Below are positions 55,306-64,000 of a stretch of 64,000 nucleotides of DNA, piece by piece; position 1 is the first letter of the stretch; each line of letters begins with the position of its first letter. Where the stretch lies: positions 248,001-312,000 of the forward strand of contig NZ_NPGA01000009.1 of the NCBI RefSeq assembly GCF_002259485.1. Direction: 5' to 3'. This stretch comes from Rhodococcus sp. 14-1411-2a. Its GTDB lineage: Bacteria; Actinomycetota; Actinomycetes; Mycobacteriales; Mycobacteriaceae. The notes beneath the pieces are model-generated. The model was not told where the DNA came from and did not search any database. It saw only the letters and a program-made list of their open reading frames with translations. The translations under genes were made by a program, and so were the position numbers.

Positions 55306-56324
55306 GCCCAATCCGGCAGCGACGGCCGGTCGATCCACGGACGACCCTCATGCTCGAGAGCCGCTATATCGGCGTCGACCATGATCTTCGCCAGCTCCGG
55401 TGTGTGCACGGTGGCTTTCCAGCCCAGCTTCTCTTCTGCCTTGCTGGCGTCGCCGACGAGAGCATCGACCTCCGTCGGACGCAGGTAGCGCTCGTCGAAC
55501 TTGACGTGCTTCTCCCAATCCAAACCGGCCCGCTCGAACGCAACTACCAGGAAATCTTTCACCGAGAAGTTTCCACCGGTAGCAAGCACGAAATCGTCCG
55601 GCTCGTCGGCCTGTAGCATCCGCCACATGCCCTCGACATACTCCGGCGCGTAACCCCAGTCGCGGATGGCATCCAGGTTGCCCATATAGATGTTCTGCTC
55701 CACACCGGCCTTGATGCGCGCAACCGCGCGGGTGATCTTTCGAGTCACGAATGTCTCACCGCGACGAGGGGATTCGTGATTGAAGAGGATGCCGTTGACG
55801 GCGAAAATGCCGTACGCCTCGCGGTAGTTCTTGGTGACCCAGTAGGCGTAGACCTTCGCGGCACCGTACGGCGAGCGAGGGTAGAACGGAGTCTCCTCGT
55901 TCTGCGGCGGCGGAGTTGCGCCGAACATCTCGGAGCTCGACGCCTGATAGAAGCGGCATTGCAACCCCGCCAGACGGACGGCCTCGAGCAGTCGAATGGA
56001 ACCGATGCCAGTGGTGTTGCCGGTGTGCTCGGGCTCGTCGAAGCTCACCCGCACGTGCGACTGCGCGCCGAGGTTGTAAACCTCGTCCGGCTGAATCTCG
56101 GTCAACAGCGTGACCAGTCGAGCACCGTCACTCAAGTCGCCGTAATGCAGAAACATTCGAGCGCCGGTGTCGTGCGGATCCTGGTAGAGGTGATCGATGC
56201 GCGACGTGTTGAAGGTGGACGACCGTCGAATCAGGCCATGCACCTCATACCCCTTGCTCAGCAGCAGTTCTGCCAGATAGGAACCATCCTGCCCAGTGAT
56301 ACCGGTGATCAGCGCGCGTTTCAT
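55302..56324 (-). CDS. gmd: GDP-mannose 4,6-dehydratase, copy 2
   Basis: This 340-residue enzyme has the same active-site blocks as copy 1 ([35 protein letters not shown]). Most changes are conservative (for example VYMG to IYMG); the main cluster is near residue 60 (DKDAKL against DTGARM). It heads the leftward gmd-fcl pair and diverges from the lipase gene across 93 bp. Confidence 0.94.
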   Translation of the reverse strand: MKRALITGITGQDGSYLAELLLSKGYEVHGLIRRSSTFNTSRIDHLYQDPHDTGARMFLHYGDLSDGARLVTLLTEIQPDEVYNLGAQSHVRVSFDEPEHTGNTTGIGSIRLLEAVRLAGLQCRFYQASSSEMFGATPPPQNEETPFYPRSPYGAAKVYAYWVTKNYREAYGIFAVNGILFNHESPRRGETFVTRKITRAVARIKAGVEQNIYMGNLDAIRDWGYAPEYVEGMWRMLQADEPDDFVLATGGNFSVKDFLVVAFERAGLDWEKHVKFDERYLRPTEVDALVGDASKAEEKLGWKATVHTPELAKIMVDADIAALEHEGRPWIDRPSLPDWA

Positions 56325-56417
56325 CGAGTTTGCTCCAACCTGAAATGTCGACGAGGGTCAGTTACCCGAGCTTAGAGCTTGGTCGGTCGAAATCGCAGCA
56401 CACGCTAGCCTGAACAC

Positions 56418-57620
56418 ATGTTGGCCTCGTCTGCTTGTCGCGTCGGAACCCTTGCCGTAGTCGGCATCCTGACGCTCGCTGCGTGCTCCCAGGAGACACC
56501 GCGCGCGGTGGCAGTCCTCGATACCCCGCTTCCCGACATCGCCCAGTCGGTGCTCGATCAGCGGGGCACCATCGTTCAATCCACCCCGGTCGAAGGCCTG
56601 GATCCCAATCTTGCCGACAAGCTCGGCGAGGCCCGCACCGTCGTCTACCGTTCCGTCTCCGCATACGACGGTCAGGTGTCCGAGGTGGCGTCTACGGTCT
56701 ACCGTCCCCGCGGAGACGCACCGGCAGGCGGCTGGCCCGTCATCTCCTACGGTCACCCCACCACCGGACTCGGCCAGGACTGTGGGCCGTCGCTCAGCCC
56801 GGATCTACGGGGCTACGCACCCACCCTCGCCGCCATCGCCGAGGCCGGATTCGTGGTGACGATGACAGACTTCCAGGGACTGGGCTGGCCGGGCGAGCAC
56901 CCCTACCTCGAGCCACGTACCGCCGGATTCAACATGATCGACGCCGTGCGAGCAGTGCGCAACCAATACCCCGACACCTCCGACAAATGGATGGCCGTCG
57001 GCGGATCGCAGGGTGGCCAAGCAGCATGGGCCGCAAACGAATACAGCGCAGACTACGGATCGGGCCTGAACCTCGTCGGTAGTGTGTCCACCTCGCCTGC
57101 AGCAGACATCACCGGCTTCGCCGAGGCCGCTCGGGACGAGACATTGACCGGTGCACAAACTGCGTTCATGCCGCTGATCATCGACGGGTTGTCGGTGGTG
57201 CACCCCGATCTCGAGCAGAGCGACTACCTGCGGGGCGCAGCAGCAGGCGAGCTGACGGGCCTGACGTCGTGTGCACTGCCCGACACCGAGAAGGCCGCCC
57301 TGTCCACCCAACTCGACGCAGCACAGGTGCAGCCGGCATCGGACGAAGCGACCGATCGACTCACCGAGTGGCTCACCGAGGCCTCGCTCCCCCAGCGACG
57401 AGCACCGGCACCGATGCTGGTGATCAACGGATCCGACGACGAATTGATCCTGCCCGCATGGGTTTCCAAGGCTGTCGACGCCGGATGCCGCATCGGCGAC
57501 CGAATCGTCCACCGCGAGATGGCAGGTCAAGGCCACGCCGATGCCGATGCGGGCGACGAGATGTACCAGTGGATGCTCGAGCGGTTCTCGGACAAGGACG
57601 CACCCAACGAGTGCCCCTGA
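56418..57620 (+). CDS. Secreted lipase/esterase lipoprotein (alpha/beta hydrolase, LIP family)
   Basis: A 400-residue lipoprotein (lipobox LAAC, Cys near residue 23). The alpha/beta-hydrolase blocks are visible: the oxyanion region ISYGHPTTG, nucleophile elbow GGSQGG, catalytic Asp in NGSDDELILP and His in GQGHAD. The pattern fits the secretory lipase (LIP) family found in Rhodococcus and mycobacteria. It may hydrolyse extracellular lipids or acyl groups on envelope glycans. The next acyltransferase gene begins just after its stop. Confidence 0.84.
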   Translation: MLASSACRVGTLAVVGILTLAACSQETPRAVAVLDTPLPDIAQSVLDQRGTIVQSTPVEGLDPNLADKLGEARTVVYRSVSAYDGQVSEVASTVYRPRGDAPAGGWPVISYGHPTTGLGQDCGPSLSPDLRGYAPTLAAIAEAGFVVTMTDFQGLGWPGEHPYLEPRTAGFNMIDAVRAVRNQYPDTSDKWMAVGGSQGGQAAWAANEYSADYGSGLNLVGSVSTSPAADITGFAEAARDETLTGAQTAFMPLIIDGLSVVHPDLEQSDYLRGAAAGELTGLTSCALPDTEKAALSTQLDAAQVQPASDEATDRLTEWLTEASLPQRRAPAPMLVINGSDDELILPAWVSKAVDAGCRIGDRIVHREMAGQGHADADAGDEMYQWMLERFSDKDAPNECP

Positions 57621-57661
57621 TCGATGGGACGGTGACGGCTCTTGCCCCTACAGTGGTTCGG

Positions 57662-58285
57662 GTGACCGACAAGACATCCCTTCTCACCTCCGCAGCGTCC
57701 GTCTGGGCATACCCACTCTGGAAAGCAGTGCAGCGAGCGGGCGTGGCCGACGACATCGCGGCAGACGTGGCCAAATGGACCGTATGTCTGGAAGTCGAGG
57801 CCATCAGCGCACTCGATCCCTACCGCCGGTTCGCCTACATCGCCGGAGCGCTACCCGAGTTCAGAACCCTTGTGCACTACCGCATCAGGCACATCGGGAC
57901 GGTCCAACGGCTGCTGCTCAAGAAGCTCTATCCGGGTCTGTCCACGTTGACACTCGAAGCGGGATCCATCGGCCCCGGCCTGTTCATTCAACACGGCCTC
58001 GGCTCGATCATCACCGCAGAACACATCGGTAAGAACTGCTGGATCAATCAGCACGTGAGCCTCGGCTACACGGCCAAGGGCCGCCCGGTCATCGGTGACA
58101 ACGTCCGCGTGGGTGCGGGTGCAGCGGTACTGGGCCCGATCACCATCGGCAACGACGTGACCATCGGCGCGAACGCCACGATTCTGCACGACGTCGCGCC
58201 CGGAACCGTCATGGTGTCACCGCCGGCCATGACGCTCGAGCACGCGAAAGCCACCCGTCGAACTCAGTTGGAACCGCCGGCCTGA
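57662..58285 (+). CDS. Serine-acetyltransferase-like hexapeptide acyltransferase
   Basis: The 207-residue protein has a helical N-terminal half (about 1-95, RRFAYIAGALPEFRTLVHYR) and a left-handed beta-helix with the CysE-type active site (FIQHGLGSIITAEHIG, HVSLGYTAKGRP, ILGP-type hexads). The CysE C-terminal tail is absent, and the N-terminal half differs from CysE, so sugar O-acetylation is more likely than serine acetylation. Start choice is uncertain: GTG at 57611, 57632, 57653 and 57662 are all in frame. The 3' end overlaps the convergent glycosidase gene by 22 nt. Confidence 0.78.
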   Translation: MTDKTSLLTSAASVWAYPLWKAVQRAGVADDIAADVAKWTVCLEVEAISALDPYRRFAYIAGALPEFRTLVHYRIRHIGTVQRLLLKKLYPGLSTLTLEAGSIGPGLFIQHGLGSIITAEHIGKNCWINQHVSLGYTAKGRPVIGDNVRVGAGAAVLGPITIGNDVTIGANATILHDVAPGTVMVSPPAMTLEHAKATRRTQLEPPA

Positions 58286-59379
58286 ATCACGGCATCGAGC
58301 GCGGGCTTAGGGCTGAAGTCAGACCGCACCAGCCCCGCGTTCAGCTCGTCCACCGCGTTGCCGGTGTCGTAGTCACGGAAGTCGAACAGGAAGATCCCGC
58401 CGCAGTAGGACAGGCTCCGTAGGTAGTCGATGCCGTCCACCAACAGCTCGGCCTGCTTGTCCTCGGGGACGCTCTCCGGTCCCGTGCCGGAGGCGGCACC
58501 GAACTCGGTGAACCAGATCTTCTTGTTGCGATCGCCGTTGACGATCATCGTCTCGCGAATCCGCGCGATCGCAGTGTTGGAGCTGTACGACTGCACTGAC
58601 GCCTCGCTGAGACGATCCGGGGCACTGTAGGGATGCATCGCGATGGCATCGAAAAAAGGGCCCGCGCCGGCTGCGTACAGGCCCTTGATGAAACTTGCCG
58701 GGCTCAGGTCCGTGTCGTTGTCGATGGTCGGCGAGGTACCTCCGGTCAGGACCTCGATGTCCAGATCAATGCTTTTGATCTTTTCGTACGACTGCTTCAA
58801 CATCGGAACGTACGTCTGTAAATCGACACCAGGACCGAATGTTGCGCCGGTATTGGGCTCATTCCAAATTTCCCACGTGCGAATTCGGTCTTTGTAGCGG
58901 TTTGCGGCCAATTTTGCGAACTCGGAGAACTTTTGTGGATCCGACGGTTTCGGGTGCATGACGTTCCGATTGGCCGGGTCGACGTCCCACCATGGTGCCC
59001 ACGTCGCCACCCCCAAGATGTCGAGCCCGGCATCGGAGAATGCCGCGACCTGATCGTCGGTGGACTTCCAATCGTAAACACCGGGATAAGGCTCGATTAC
59101 GGGCCAGTGAATTGTCAGTCTCACCGCGCCGAATCCATACTGCGAAATCAGCGAACTCTGTTTTGCCAGCAGGTCTTCGGACTCCGACGCAGTCACCGCC
59201 GTCAGGCCGAGATGCTCCACCGACGGTTGGCACCCACTGCCCTCGGTTGCGGCGGTCGTAATGGACTCCACCTGCTCGTCAGCGGGGTCCTCGGCCGAAG
59301 AACAGGCAGCCAACAGCACCGACGTCACTCCGATCGATGCCAAGAATGTTCGGCACCGTCGGTGTCTTGCGGCCTGCAT
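58264..59379 (-). CDS. PslG-like glycoside hydrolase lipoprotein
   Basis: The 371-residue protein has a lipobox (LLAAC, Cys near residue 26) and a (beta/alpha)8 glycosidase domain of the GH5/GH39 (clan A) type. The acid/base Glu is in WEIWNEPN and the nucleophile Glu in WFTEFG. Its size and site pattern resemble PslG, the endoglycosidase of the Pseudomonas Psl operon that trims its own polymer. A similar role on this locus's exopolysaccharide is inferred. ATG 59379 gives a normal signal peptide; the longer frame is rejected. Confidence 0.82.
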   Translation of the reverse strand: MQAARHRRCRTFLASIGVTSVLLAACSSAEDPADEQVESITTAATEGSGCQPSVEHLGLTAVTASESEDLLAKQSSLISQYGFGAVRLTIHWPVIEPYPGVYDWKSTDDQVAAFSDAGLDILGVATWAPWWDVDPANRNVMHPKPSDPQKFSEFAKLAANRYKDRIRTWEIWNEPNTGATFGPGVDLQTYVPMLKQSYEKIKSIDLDIEVLTGGTSPTIDNDTDLSPASFIKGLYAAGAGPFFDAIAMHPYSAPDRLSEASVQSYSSNTAIARIRETMIVNGDRNKKIWFTEFGAASGTGPESVPEDKQAELLVDGIDYLRSLSYCGGIFLFDFRDYDTGNAVDELNAGLVRSDFSPKPALDAVIQAGGSN

Positions 59380-59557
59380 CCACTCACGTCCTACTCGTCG
59401 ATCCGGTGATACCTGACACAAATTAGGTGTGCCCAGTAACACTTTTGCCCGATCCTGCGAAGAATGAGCAGCGCTCGGGGAAATGCGTTCAGTCAGTACT
59501 TACTAGTTCGTTTTTCGCTCAGTCTGTTCGTTGCACAGCCAGACATGGAGACCGCAC

Positions 59558-61111
59558 ATGAATGTCGCCCTCGGCAAACTCACGTCAGGTTACAACCCGG
59601 TTAAGTCGCGCTCGAATTCGCCGGACCTTCCCAAGCTGATCTCGTCCTCCGAAGAAGCTTACGTGCCGGCGAAGCGGACCGAATGGCAGCGCAGCTACCG
59701 GCGCAAGGTTCTGCTGACCGATGCCTGCGTCATCGTCGCAGCACTCGTCAGCGCTCAACTGATCCGGTTCGGCACCCCTGCGACCGACTCACCCGAGACC
59801 CTCAGTGCGCTGATCTTCTTCACGGCCTTCTCCGCCGGCCTCGGCACCGTCTGGCTGCTCGCGCTCGGTCTCGTTCAGTCACGCGACCCACAGCTGATCG
59901 GCAACGGTGCCGACGAATACCGACGAGTCGTGACGGCAACCGGCTGGCTGTTCGGTGGAATCGCCGTGGTGGACCTTCTCGTCCAGTCGGGCATCGCCCG
60001 CGGATACCTGGCCATCGCGCTGCCGATCGGCCTCATCGGCCTGTTGACCGGTCGTCGATTCTGGAGGCGACGCCTCGCCCGCAAGCGGTCGGCCGGGTAC
60101 TACCTGAGCGAGGTCATCGTGATCGGCAACGTCACGTCGATCAAGAGAATCTCCGGCAACTTCGACAACGCGGCCGACGCCGGTTACCGAGTGATCGGTG
60201 CGTGCATCCCGGGATACATCGGTGCCGCCGGGGCAACCGTCGACGCGAACGGGCGCACCATCGAAATCCTCGGTGACGAAACCGCAATCGACGAAGCACT
60301 CCGGAAGACCTCCGCGACAACGGTTGCCGTTGCGGCCGTCGAGCACCTCGGTTACGAGCGGATGCGCGATCTGGCATGGAAGCTGGACAAGCACAGGATC
60401 GATCTGGTCGTCGCTCCCGGAGTAGCAGACATCGCCGGGCCCCGGCTCAAGATCAGGCCCATCGACAACCTGCCACTGCTGCACGTCGACCGACCCAAGT
60501 ACGACGGTGCCACCCGGAAGAGCAAAACGGTCTTCGATTTCGTGCTCGCCACCATCGCCTTGATCGTTCTGTTTCCGGTGCTGGCCGTCGCCGCTGTCGC
60601 CATCAAGGTCGGCGACCGAGGACCGATCTTCTACCGCCAGGAGCGAGTGGGCCTGCAGGGCGAGAAGTTCCGCATCTGGAAACTGCGCACCATGGTGGTC
60701 GATGCAGACTCGGCCATCGGTCACGCACGGGAGGATGCGAATCAGCAGACCTCGGTGTTCTACAAGTCGGCAACGGACAGCCGAATCACCAAAACCGGTC
60801 GGCTGCTACGGAAACTGAGCATCGACGAACTTCCCCAGCTGTTCAACGTCCTCTCCGGCGAGATGAGCATCGTTGGCCCCAGGCCGCTGGTGCCCGGCGA
60901 AGGCGCGGACGTGGAGCACTTCGTCGAGCGCCGCAGCCTCGTCAAGCCCGGCGTCACCGGGCTGTGGCAGGTCTCGGGACGGTCGGATGTGGCCGAGTCG
61001 GAGCGAATTCGACTGGACCACTACTACGTCGACAATTGGTCCATCATCCAGGACCTCGTCATCATCTGGCGTACCGCTGCGGCAGTGCTCAAATCGGACG
61101 GCGCGTACTGA
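59558..61111 (+). CDS. Polyprenyl-phosphate sugar-1-phosphate transferase, copy 3
   Basis: A 517-residue WcaJ/CpsE-type enzyme with the same architecture as copies 1 and 2 but clearly more distant: FYRQERVGLQGEKFRIWKLR, SIDELPQLFNVLSGEMSIVG, VKPGVTGLWQVSGRSDVAES, and again SDGAY at the end. It has an ADSAIGHAREDANQ loop unlike the other two. ATG 59558 has GGAGA six bases upstream. It opens a rightward operon with a glycosyltransferase and an acyltransferase, so it may prime a different glycan. Confidence 0.9.
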   Translation: MNVALGKLTSGYNPVKSRSNSPDLPKLISSSEEAYVPAKRTEWQRSYRRKVLLTDACVIVAALVSAQLIRFGTPATDSPETLSALIFFTAFSAGLGTVWLLALGLVQSRDPQLIGNGADEYRRVVTATGWLFGGIAVVDLLVQSGIARGYLAIALPIGLIGLLTGRRFWRRRLARKRSAGYYLSEVIVIGNVTSIKRISGNFDNAADAGYRVIGACIPGYIGAAGATVDANGRTIEILGDETAIDEALRKTSATTVAVAAVEHLGYERMRDLAWKLDKHRIDLVVAPGVADIAGPRLKIRPIDNLPLLHVDRPKYDGATRKSKTVFDFVLATIALIVLFPVLAVAAVAIKVGDRGPIFYRQERVGLQGEKFRIWKLRTMVVDADSAIGHAREDANQQTSVFYKSATDSRITKTGRLLRKLSIDELPQLFNVLSGEMSIVGPRPLVPGEGADVEHFVERRSLVKPGVTGLWQVSGRSDVAESERIRLDHYYVDNWSIIQDLVIIWRTAAAVLKSDGAY

Positions 61112-61112
61112 C

Positions 61113-62393
61113 GTGGCAGAAGTCCCCGACGAGCAGGACGCATCACCCTCGCTCCATGGGTTGTCCGTCTGCGTGGTGGCCTGCCACTACGCACCCGAGA
61201 CCACCGGAAGCGCTCCGTACAACACCGCACTCGTGGAAGCGCTGAGCAGCGCAGGCGCGGATGTAAACCTGATCACCGGAGTTCCGCACTACCCGCAGTG
61301 GGCAATTCAGGATCCCCGCTACCGTCGCGGCATCACATGGCGAGAACAGGTGGGGAACGTACGGGTACGACGCGTCCGGCATGCGGTGCCCGCCGCTCCC
61401 GATCTCGTCGGCCGAGCCCGGATGGAACTTAGCTTCGCCACCCTGGCTGCGCCATTGGTGCGCGCCTCGCGCGCGGACGTCGTCATCGCCGTCACCCCAC
61501 TGCTCGGGGCCCTACTCGCCGCATCCCTCGGGCATCGAGGACGACCCCTGGGAGTGGTCGTTCACGACCTGAGCGGAAACGCAGCGGCCCAATCCGGTAC
61601 CACCGGCGGCACCGCTGGGCGCATGGTCGGATCGTTCGAGTACCGACTGGCCCGACGCGCAGACTCCATCGGCGTCATCACCCCACGATTCCGAGACGTG
61701 TTGACAGAGAACGGCGTCGACGCAGCCAAGATCGTCGACCTGCCGATCTTCACGCACATCTCGGGATCGACCGAGACGACGCGCGAGGCCCGCGCGCGAC
61801 TCGGCTGGACCGACACCGACCACCGCGTAGTGGTGCACACCGGCAACATGGGCATGAAGCAGGGACTGGAATCGGTGGTCGACGCCGCTCGGATGGCGCA
61901 CGAACAATCGATGCCGATCACCTATGTGATGGTGGGCGACGGCAATCAGCGTCGCCAACTCGTTTCTGCTGCAGACGGACTCCCGACGATGAAATTCGTC
62001 GACCCCGTCGACGAAAGCACCTACCCCAGTGTGCTTGCCGCCGCCGACGTGCTGCTGCTCAACGAGCGCCCGGGCGTCAAGGAGATGTCGCTGCCGAGCA
62101 AGCTGACGTCCTATGTCGCGGCCTCTCGGCCGATCGTGGCCGCAACCGAACCCGGTGGCATCTCACATTCGGTACTGGTAGAACACTCCTCTGCTCTGTT
62201 CGCCACTCCGGGCGACCCAGCGGCCCTCAACCGCGCGGTAATGACTCTGGACGGCAACCCGGTAGAGGTCGATCGACTGATCCGTGCAGCGAGGGATCTG
62301 GGCAACGCCCGGTACAGCGAATCCGCCGGCCGCGAAGGGTTCCGGCACTTCGCACACAACCTGGCCCGCCGCGATCGTGAAGGACATCGATGA
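61113..62393 (+). CDS. GT4-type glycosyltransferase (WcaI-like)
   Basis: This 426-residue GT-B enzyme begins with VCVVACHYAPETTGSAPYNTALVEAL and carries GVPHYPQW, the N-terminal signature of WcaI/WbuB-like transferases. The donor domain has VVHTGNMGMKQGLESVV and LLLNERPGVKEMSLPSKLTSY. GTG 61113 is one base after the preceding stop. Its end overlaps the acyltransferase start (ATGA). It probably adds the second sugar to the unit primed by copy 3. Confidence 0.87.
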   Translation: MAEVPDEQDASPSLHGLSVCVVACHYAPETTGSAPYNTALVEALSSAGADVNLITGVPHYPQWAIQDPRYRRGITWREQVGNVRVRRVRHAVPAAPDLVGRARMELSFATLAAPLVRASRADVVIAVTPLLGALLAASLGHRGRPLGVVVHDLSGNAAAQSGTTGGTAGRMVGSFEYRLARRADSIGVITPRFRDVLTENGVDAAKIVDLPIFTHISGSTETTREARARLGWTDTDHRVVVHTGNMGMKQGLESVVDAARMAHEQSMPITYVMVGDGNQRRQLVSAADGLPTMKFVDPVDESTYPSVLAAADVLLLNERPGVKEMSLPSKLTSYVAASRPIVAATEPGGISHSVLVEHSSALFATPGDPAALNRAVMTLDGNPVEVDRLIRAARDLGNARYSESAGREGFRHFAHNLARRDREGHR

Positions 62394-63076
62394 CACTGCG
62401 AGCGAAACTCGGCCTACTGTTCGGAGAGTTCCGTCCGACCGTGCTGCGCACCGCACCGATGATTCTGCGCCGCAAGCCAATTTTCGTGGGACGCAACTTC
62501 CGCGTCCGAGGCGCGGGGAACATCACCGTCCGCAACGGCTTCCTGGCCCTGGGCATCAACAACTACGGCTTCGCCGACAACAGAATGGCCGGATCACTCC
62601 GCGTGCGCGGCCGCTTCGAAGTGGACGGCTCCGTTGCCATCACGTCCGGAAACCGTTGGGACATCGGGCCGGGGGCAACGATGACCATGAGCGGACCGAC
62701 TACCGTCTCGCCGATGTCCGTCGTGGTTGCAACCAGCGAGATCACCATCGGGAACGAAGGAATGATCGGGTGGGACGTGCACCTGATCGACGACGACTTC
62801 CACCCGACGCGGTCTTCTCCCGACGCCCCGTTCCGGCACGCCGAGAAGGGCATTCACATCGGCAACCACGTGTGGATCGGATCAAGGGCCACCGTTCTCG
62901 CGGGAACGCGGATAGCCGACGGGTGCATCGTGGCCGCGGGTGCCGTGGTGCGCGGTCACTTCGACGAACCCGACTGCCTGATCGGCGGTGTGCCCGCGAA
63001 GGTGGTGCGCAGGGGTGTCGCCTGGACCGACCCGGCCTTCGGTTACACCGAGACCGGCCCCGACGTCTCGGCCTGA
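62390..63076 (+). CDS. Left-handed beta-helix O-acyltransferase
   Basis: A 228-residue hexapeptide-repeat protein with an insert of irregular repeats (about 50-110), then ITIGNEGMIGWDVHLIDDDFHP containing the catalytic His, and the closing IHIGNHVWIGSRATVLAGTRI to IGGVPAKVV. It belongs to the WbbJ/maltose-O-acetyltransferase group. It is translationally coupled to the preceding glycosyltransferase. The last 34 nt overlap the convergent flippase gene. Confidence 0.87.
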   Translation: MTLRAKLGLLFGEFRPTVLRTAPMILRRKPIFVGRNFRVRGAGNITVRNGFLALGINNYGFADNRMAGSLRVRGRFEVDGSVAITSGNRWDIGPGATMTMSGPTTVSPMSVVVATSEITIGNEGMIGWDVHLIDDDFHPTRSSPDAPFRHAEKGIHIGNHVWIGSRATVLAGTRIADGCIVAAGAVVRGHFDEPDCLIGGVPAKVVRRGVAWTDPAFGYTETGPDVSA

Positions 63077-64000
63077 TCGAGTTCCACCGGATCTCGTCGC
63101 TTGACCAATCTCGGAACGAACGCGAAATCCGGCACGATCTGAGTGACCAGTACTGCTGCAGCAGCAACGAACACCACTCCGACGGCTCCGTACTCCGGAG
63201 CCACGAAGATACCGCCGATCACGCTGATCAGACCCATTCCCATGATGCAGAACGCCTGAAACCGCATCTCCGTCGGCGTCGTGAGCAGCACTCCCGCGGG
63301 AAGGTGGATGCACTGCACCACCAGTAGGCAGCCGAACGCCACAGCCAGCCACGTTCCGGTCTTCACCTCGCCACTGGAGAGGATGTTCGTCGCGAAGGGG
63401 CCGAGCAGCGAGATGAACACCGCCGCAACGACGGACACCCCGAAGAACACCAGCACGATCTTGATCCACATCTTGATGGTGCCCGCCTGATCGCCCCGCC
63501 GTTTCACGAACACCGGCCAATAGGCCATGCCTGCGGTGGAGAACACCGACCATCCCAGTGCGTACACCTGAGCCATCAGTGCGTATCTCGACAGCTCCTC
63601 GGGCGTGGACAAGTGCGAGAGGATCACTCGATGGGACTGCAGGCCGAGAGGCAACCCCACACTGGCGATCAGCATCCACAGAGAACCCGCCAGCAACTTC
63701 ACCTGAGCCATCTCTTGCACGGGTGCCGCGAACACCACCGTTCCCAGGCCGGACATTCGCAGCGCGACAATCGTTCCCACAATGTTGCCGAGAAGCGCGC
63801 CGAGTACACCGGGAATGGCGAAGAAGATTCCCTGAGCACCGACGAGCATCAACCCGACGGTGATCAGCAGACCGAACACCGTATTCGACATCAGCACCAA
63901 CACTGCGAGCTGATTCTTGTTGATGCCGATCAGGATTCGGATGCCCAGCCCCGTCGGCAGGCTCAACGCGAACAGGCTGGCCGCCAGGGTGATCACCCAT
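63043..64000 (-). CDS. Second polysaccharide flippase (Wzx-like), cut by right edge
   Basis: About 319 C-terminal residues of a multi-pass membrane protein; the frame continues beyond position 64000. Some eight to nine hydrophobic helices are visible, with PTGLGIRILIGINKNQ and LGPFATNILSSGE loops typical of MOP-superfamily polysaccharide transporters. It is unlike the Wzx at 38626 in detail. It ends convergently with the acyltransferase gene and may serve the copy-3 glycan. Confidence 0.8.
   Translation of the reverse strand, partial: WVITLAASLFALSLPTGLGIRILIGINKNQLAVLVLMSNTVFGLLITVGLMLVGAQGIFFAIPGVLGALLGNIVGTIVALRMSGLGTVVFAAPVQEMAQVKLLAGSLWMLIASVGLPLGLQSHRVILSHLSTPEELSRYALMAQVYALGWSVFSTAGMAYWPVFVKRRGDQAGTIKMWIKIVLVFFGVSVVAAVFISLLGPFATNILSSGEVKTGTWLAVAFGCLLVVQCIHLPAGVLLTTPTEMRFQAFCIMGMGLISVIGGIFVAPEYGAVGVVFVAAAAVLVTQIVPDFAFVPRLVKRRDPVELDQAETSGPVSV

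Noticed and set aside
58264..59442. Longer N-terminus for the glycosidase (and for ugd, fcl, gene 43584)
   Set aside because: Upstream in-frame codons add no signal peptide or domain, and for fcl and 43584 would run into coupled neighbours.
1..64000. CRISPR arrays, rRNA or tRNA genes, intact insertion sequences
   Set aside because: No spaced direct repeats, no recognisable tRNA or rRNA sequence and no transposase or integrase frame were found on reading both strands by eye.

Overview
The window looks like chromosome of a high-GC, mycolic-acid-type actinobacterium, most like Rhodococcus. The grounds are codon bias, GTG/TTG starts, an IdeR-type iron box, a CmaA/PcaA-like cyclopropane synthase and DUF4012/Wzz/BY-kinase envelope genes. 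No rRNA, tRNA or CRISPR was seen. About 33.3-46.5 kb is clearly lower in GC than the rest and looks acquired.

Layout. (1) 0-2 kb: a PAS-GGDEF diguanylate cyclase and a small methyltransferase. (2) 1.9-9.2 kb: a sugar-acid catabolic locus. A DeoR regulator and a fused DUF1537 kinase/PdxA2-like dehydrogenase are transcribed leftward. A 2-hydroxyacid dehydrogenase, an Nramp-related permease, an aldo/keto reductase and an HpcH/HpaI aldolase are transcribed rightward, with a repeat-type candidate operator in the divergent gap. (3) 9.2-12.9 kb: an Fe-siderophore binding lipoprotein diverges from a Tat-signal intradiol dioxygenase lipoprotein followed by tatA-tatC-tatB; an IdeR box lies between them. 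(4) 13-28 kb: a compact operon of a three-module NRPS, a cyclopropane synthase, a secreted S1 peptidase and a kinase-less Wzz, diverging from a DUF4012 protein. (5) 28-35 kb: a phage tail-gene remnant, a Wzz-BY-kinase and two membrane-anchored SGNH hydrolases whose active-site block resembles the one in the phage tail protein.

(6) 35.5-63 kb: an exopolysaccharide locus. A tightly overlapping nine-gene operon (46.4 to 36.4 kb) encodes Wzy, Wzx, six glycosyltransferases and an acyltransferase; a GT26-family enzyme faces it. To its right lie GDP-fucose genes (gmd-fcl) and a polyprenyl-phosphate sugar-1-phosphate transferase, each present twice around ugd. Then come a secreted lipase, a second acyltransferase, a PslG-like glycoside hydrolase lipoprotein, a third sugar-1-phosphate transferase, another glycosyltransferase, a third acyltransferase and a second flippase cut by the right edge.

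Taken together, the right half is a Wzx/Wzy-type polymer pathway. Priming would be by three paralogous transferases, with GDP-L-fucose and UDP-glucuronate supplied by local genes, export by two flippases, and chain length set by the BY-kinase/Wzz proteins. The NRPS operon carries its own Wzz paralog, which hints that its product is also an envelope component. This is inference from gene order.
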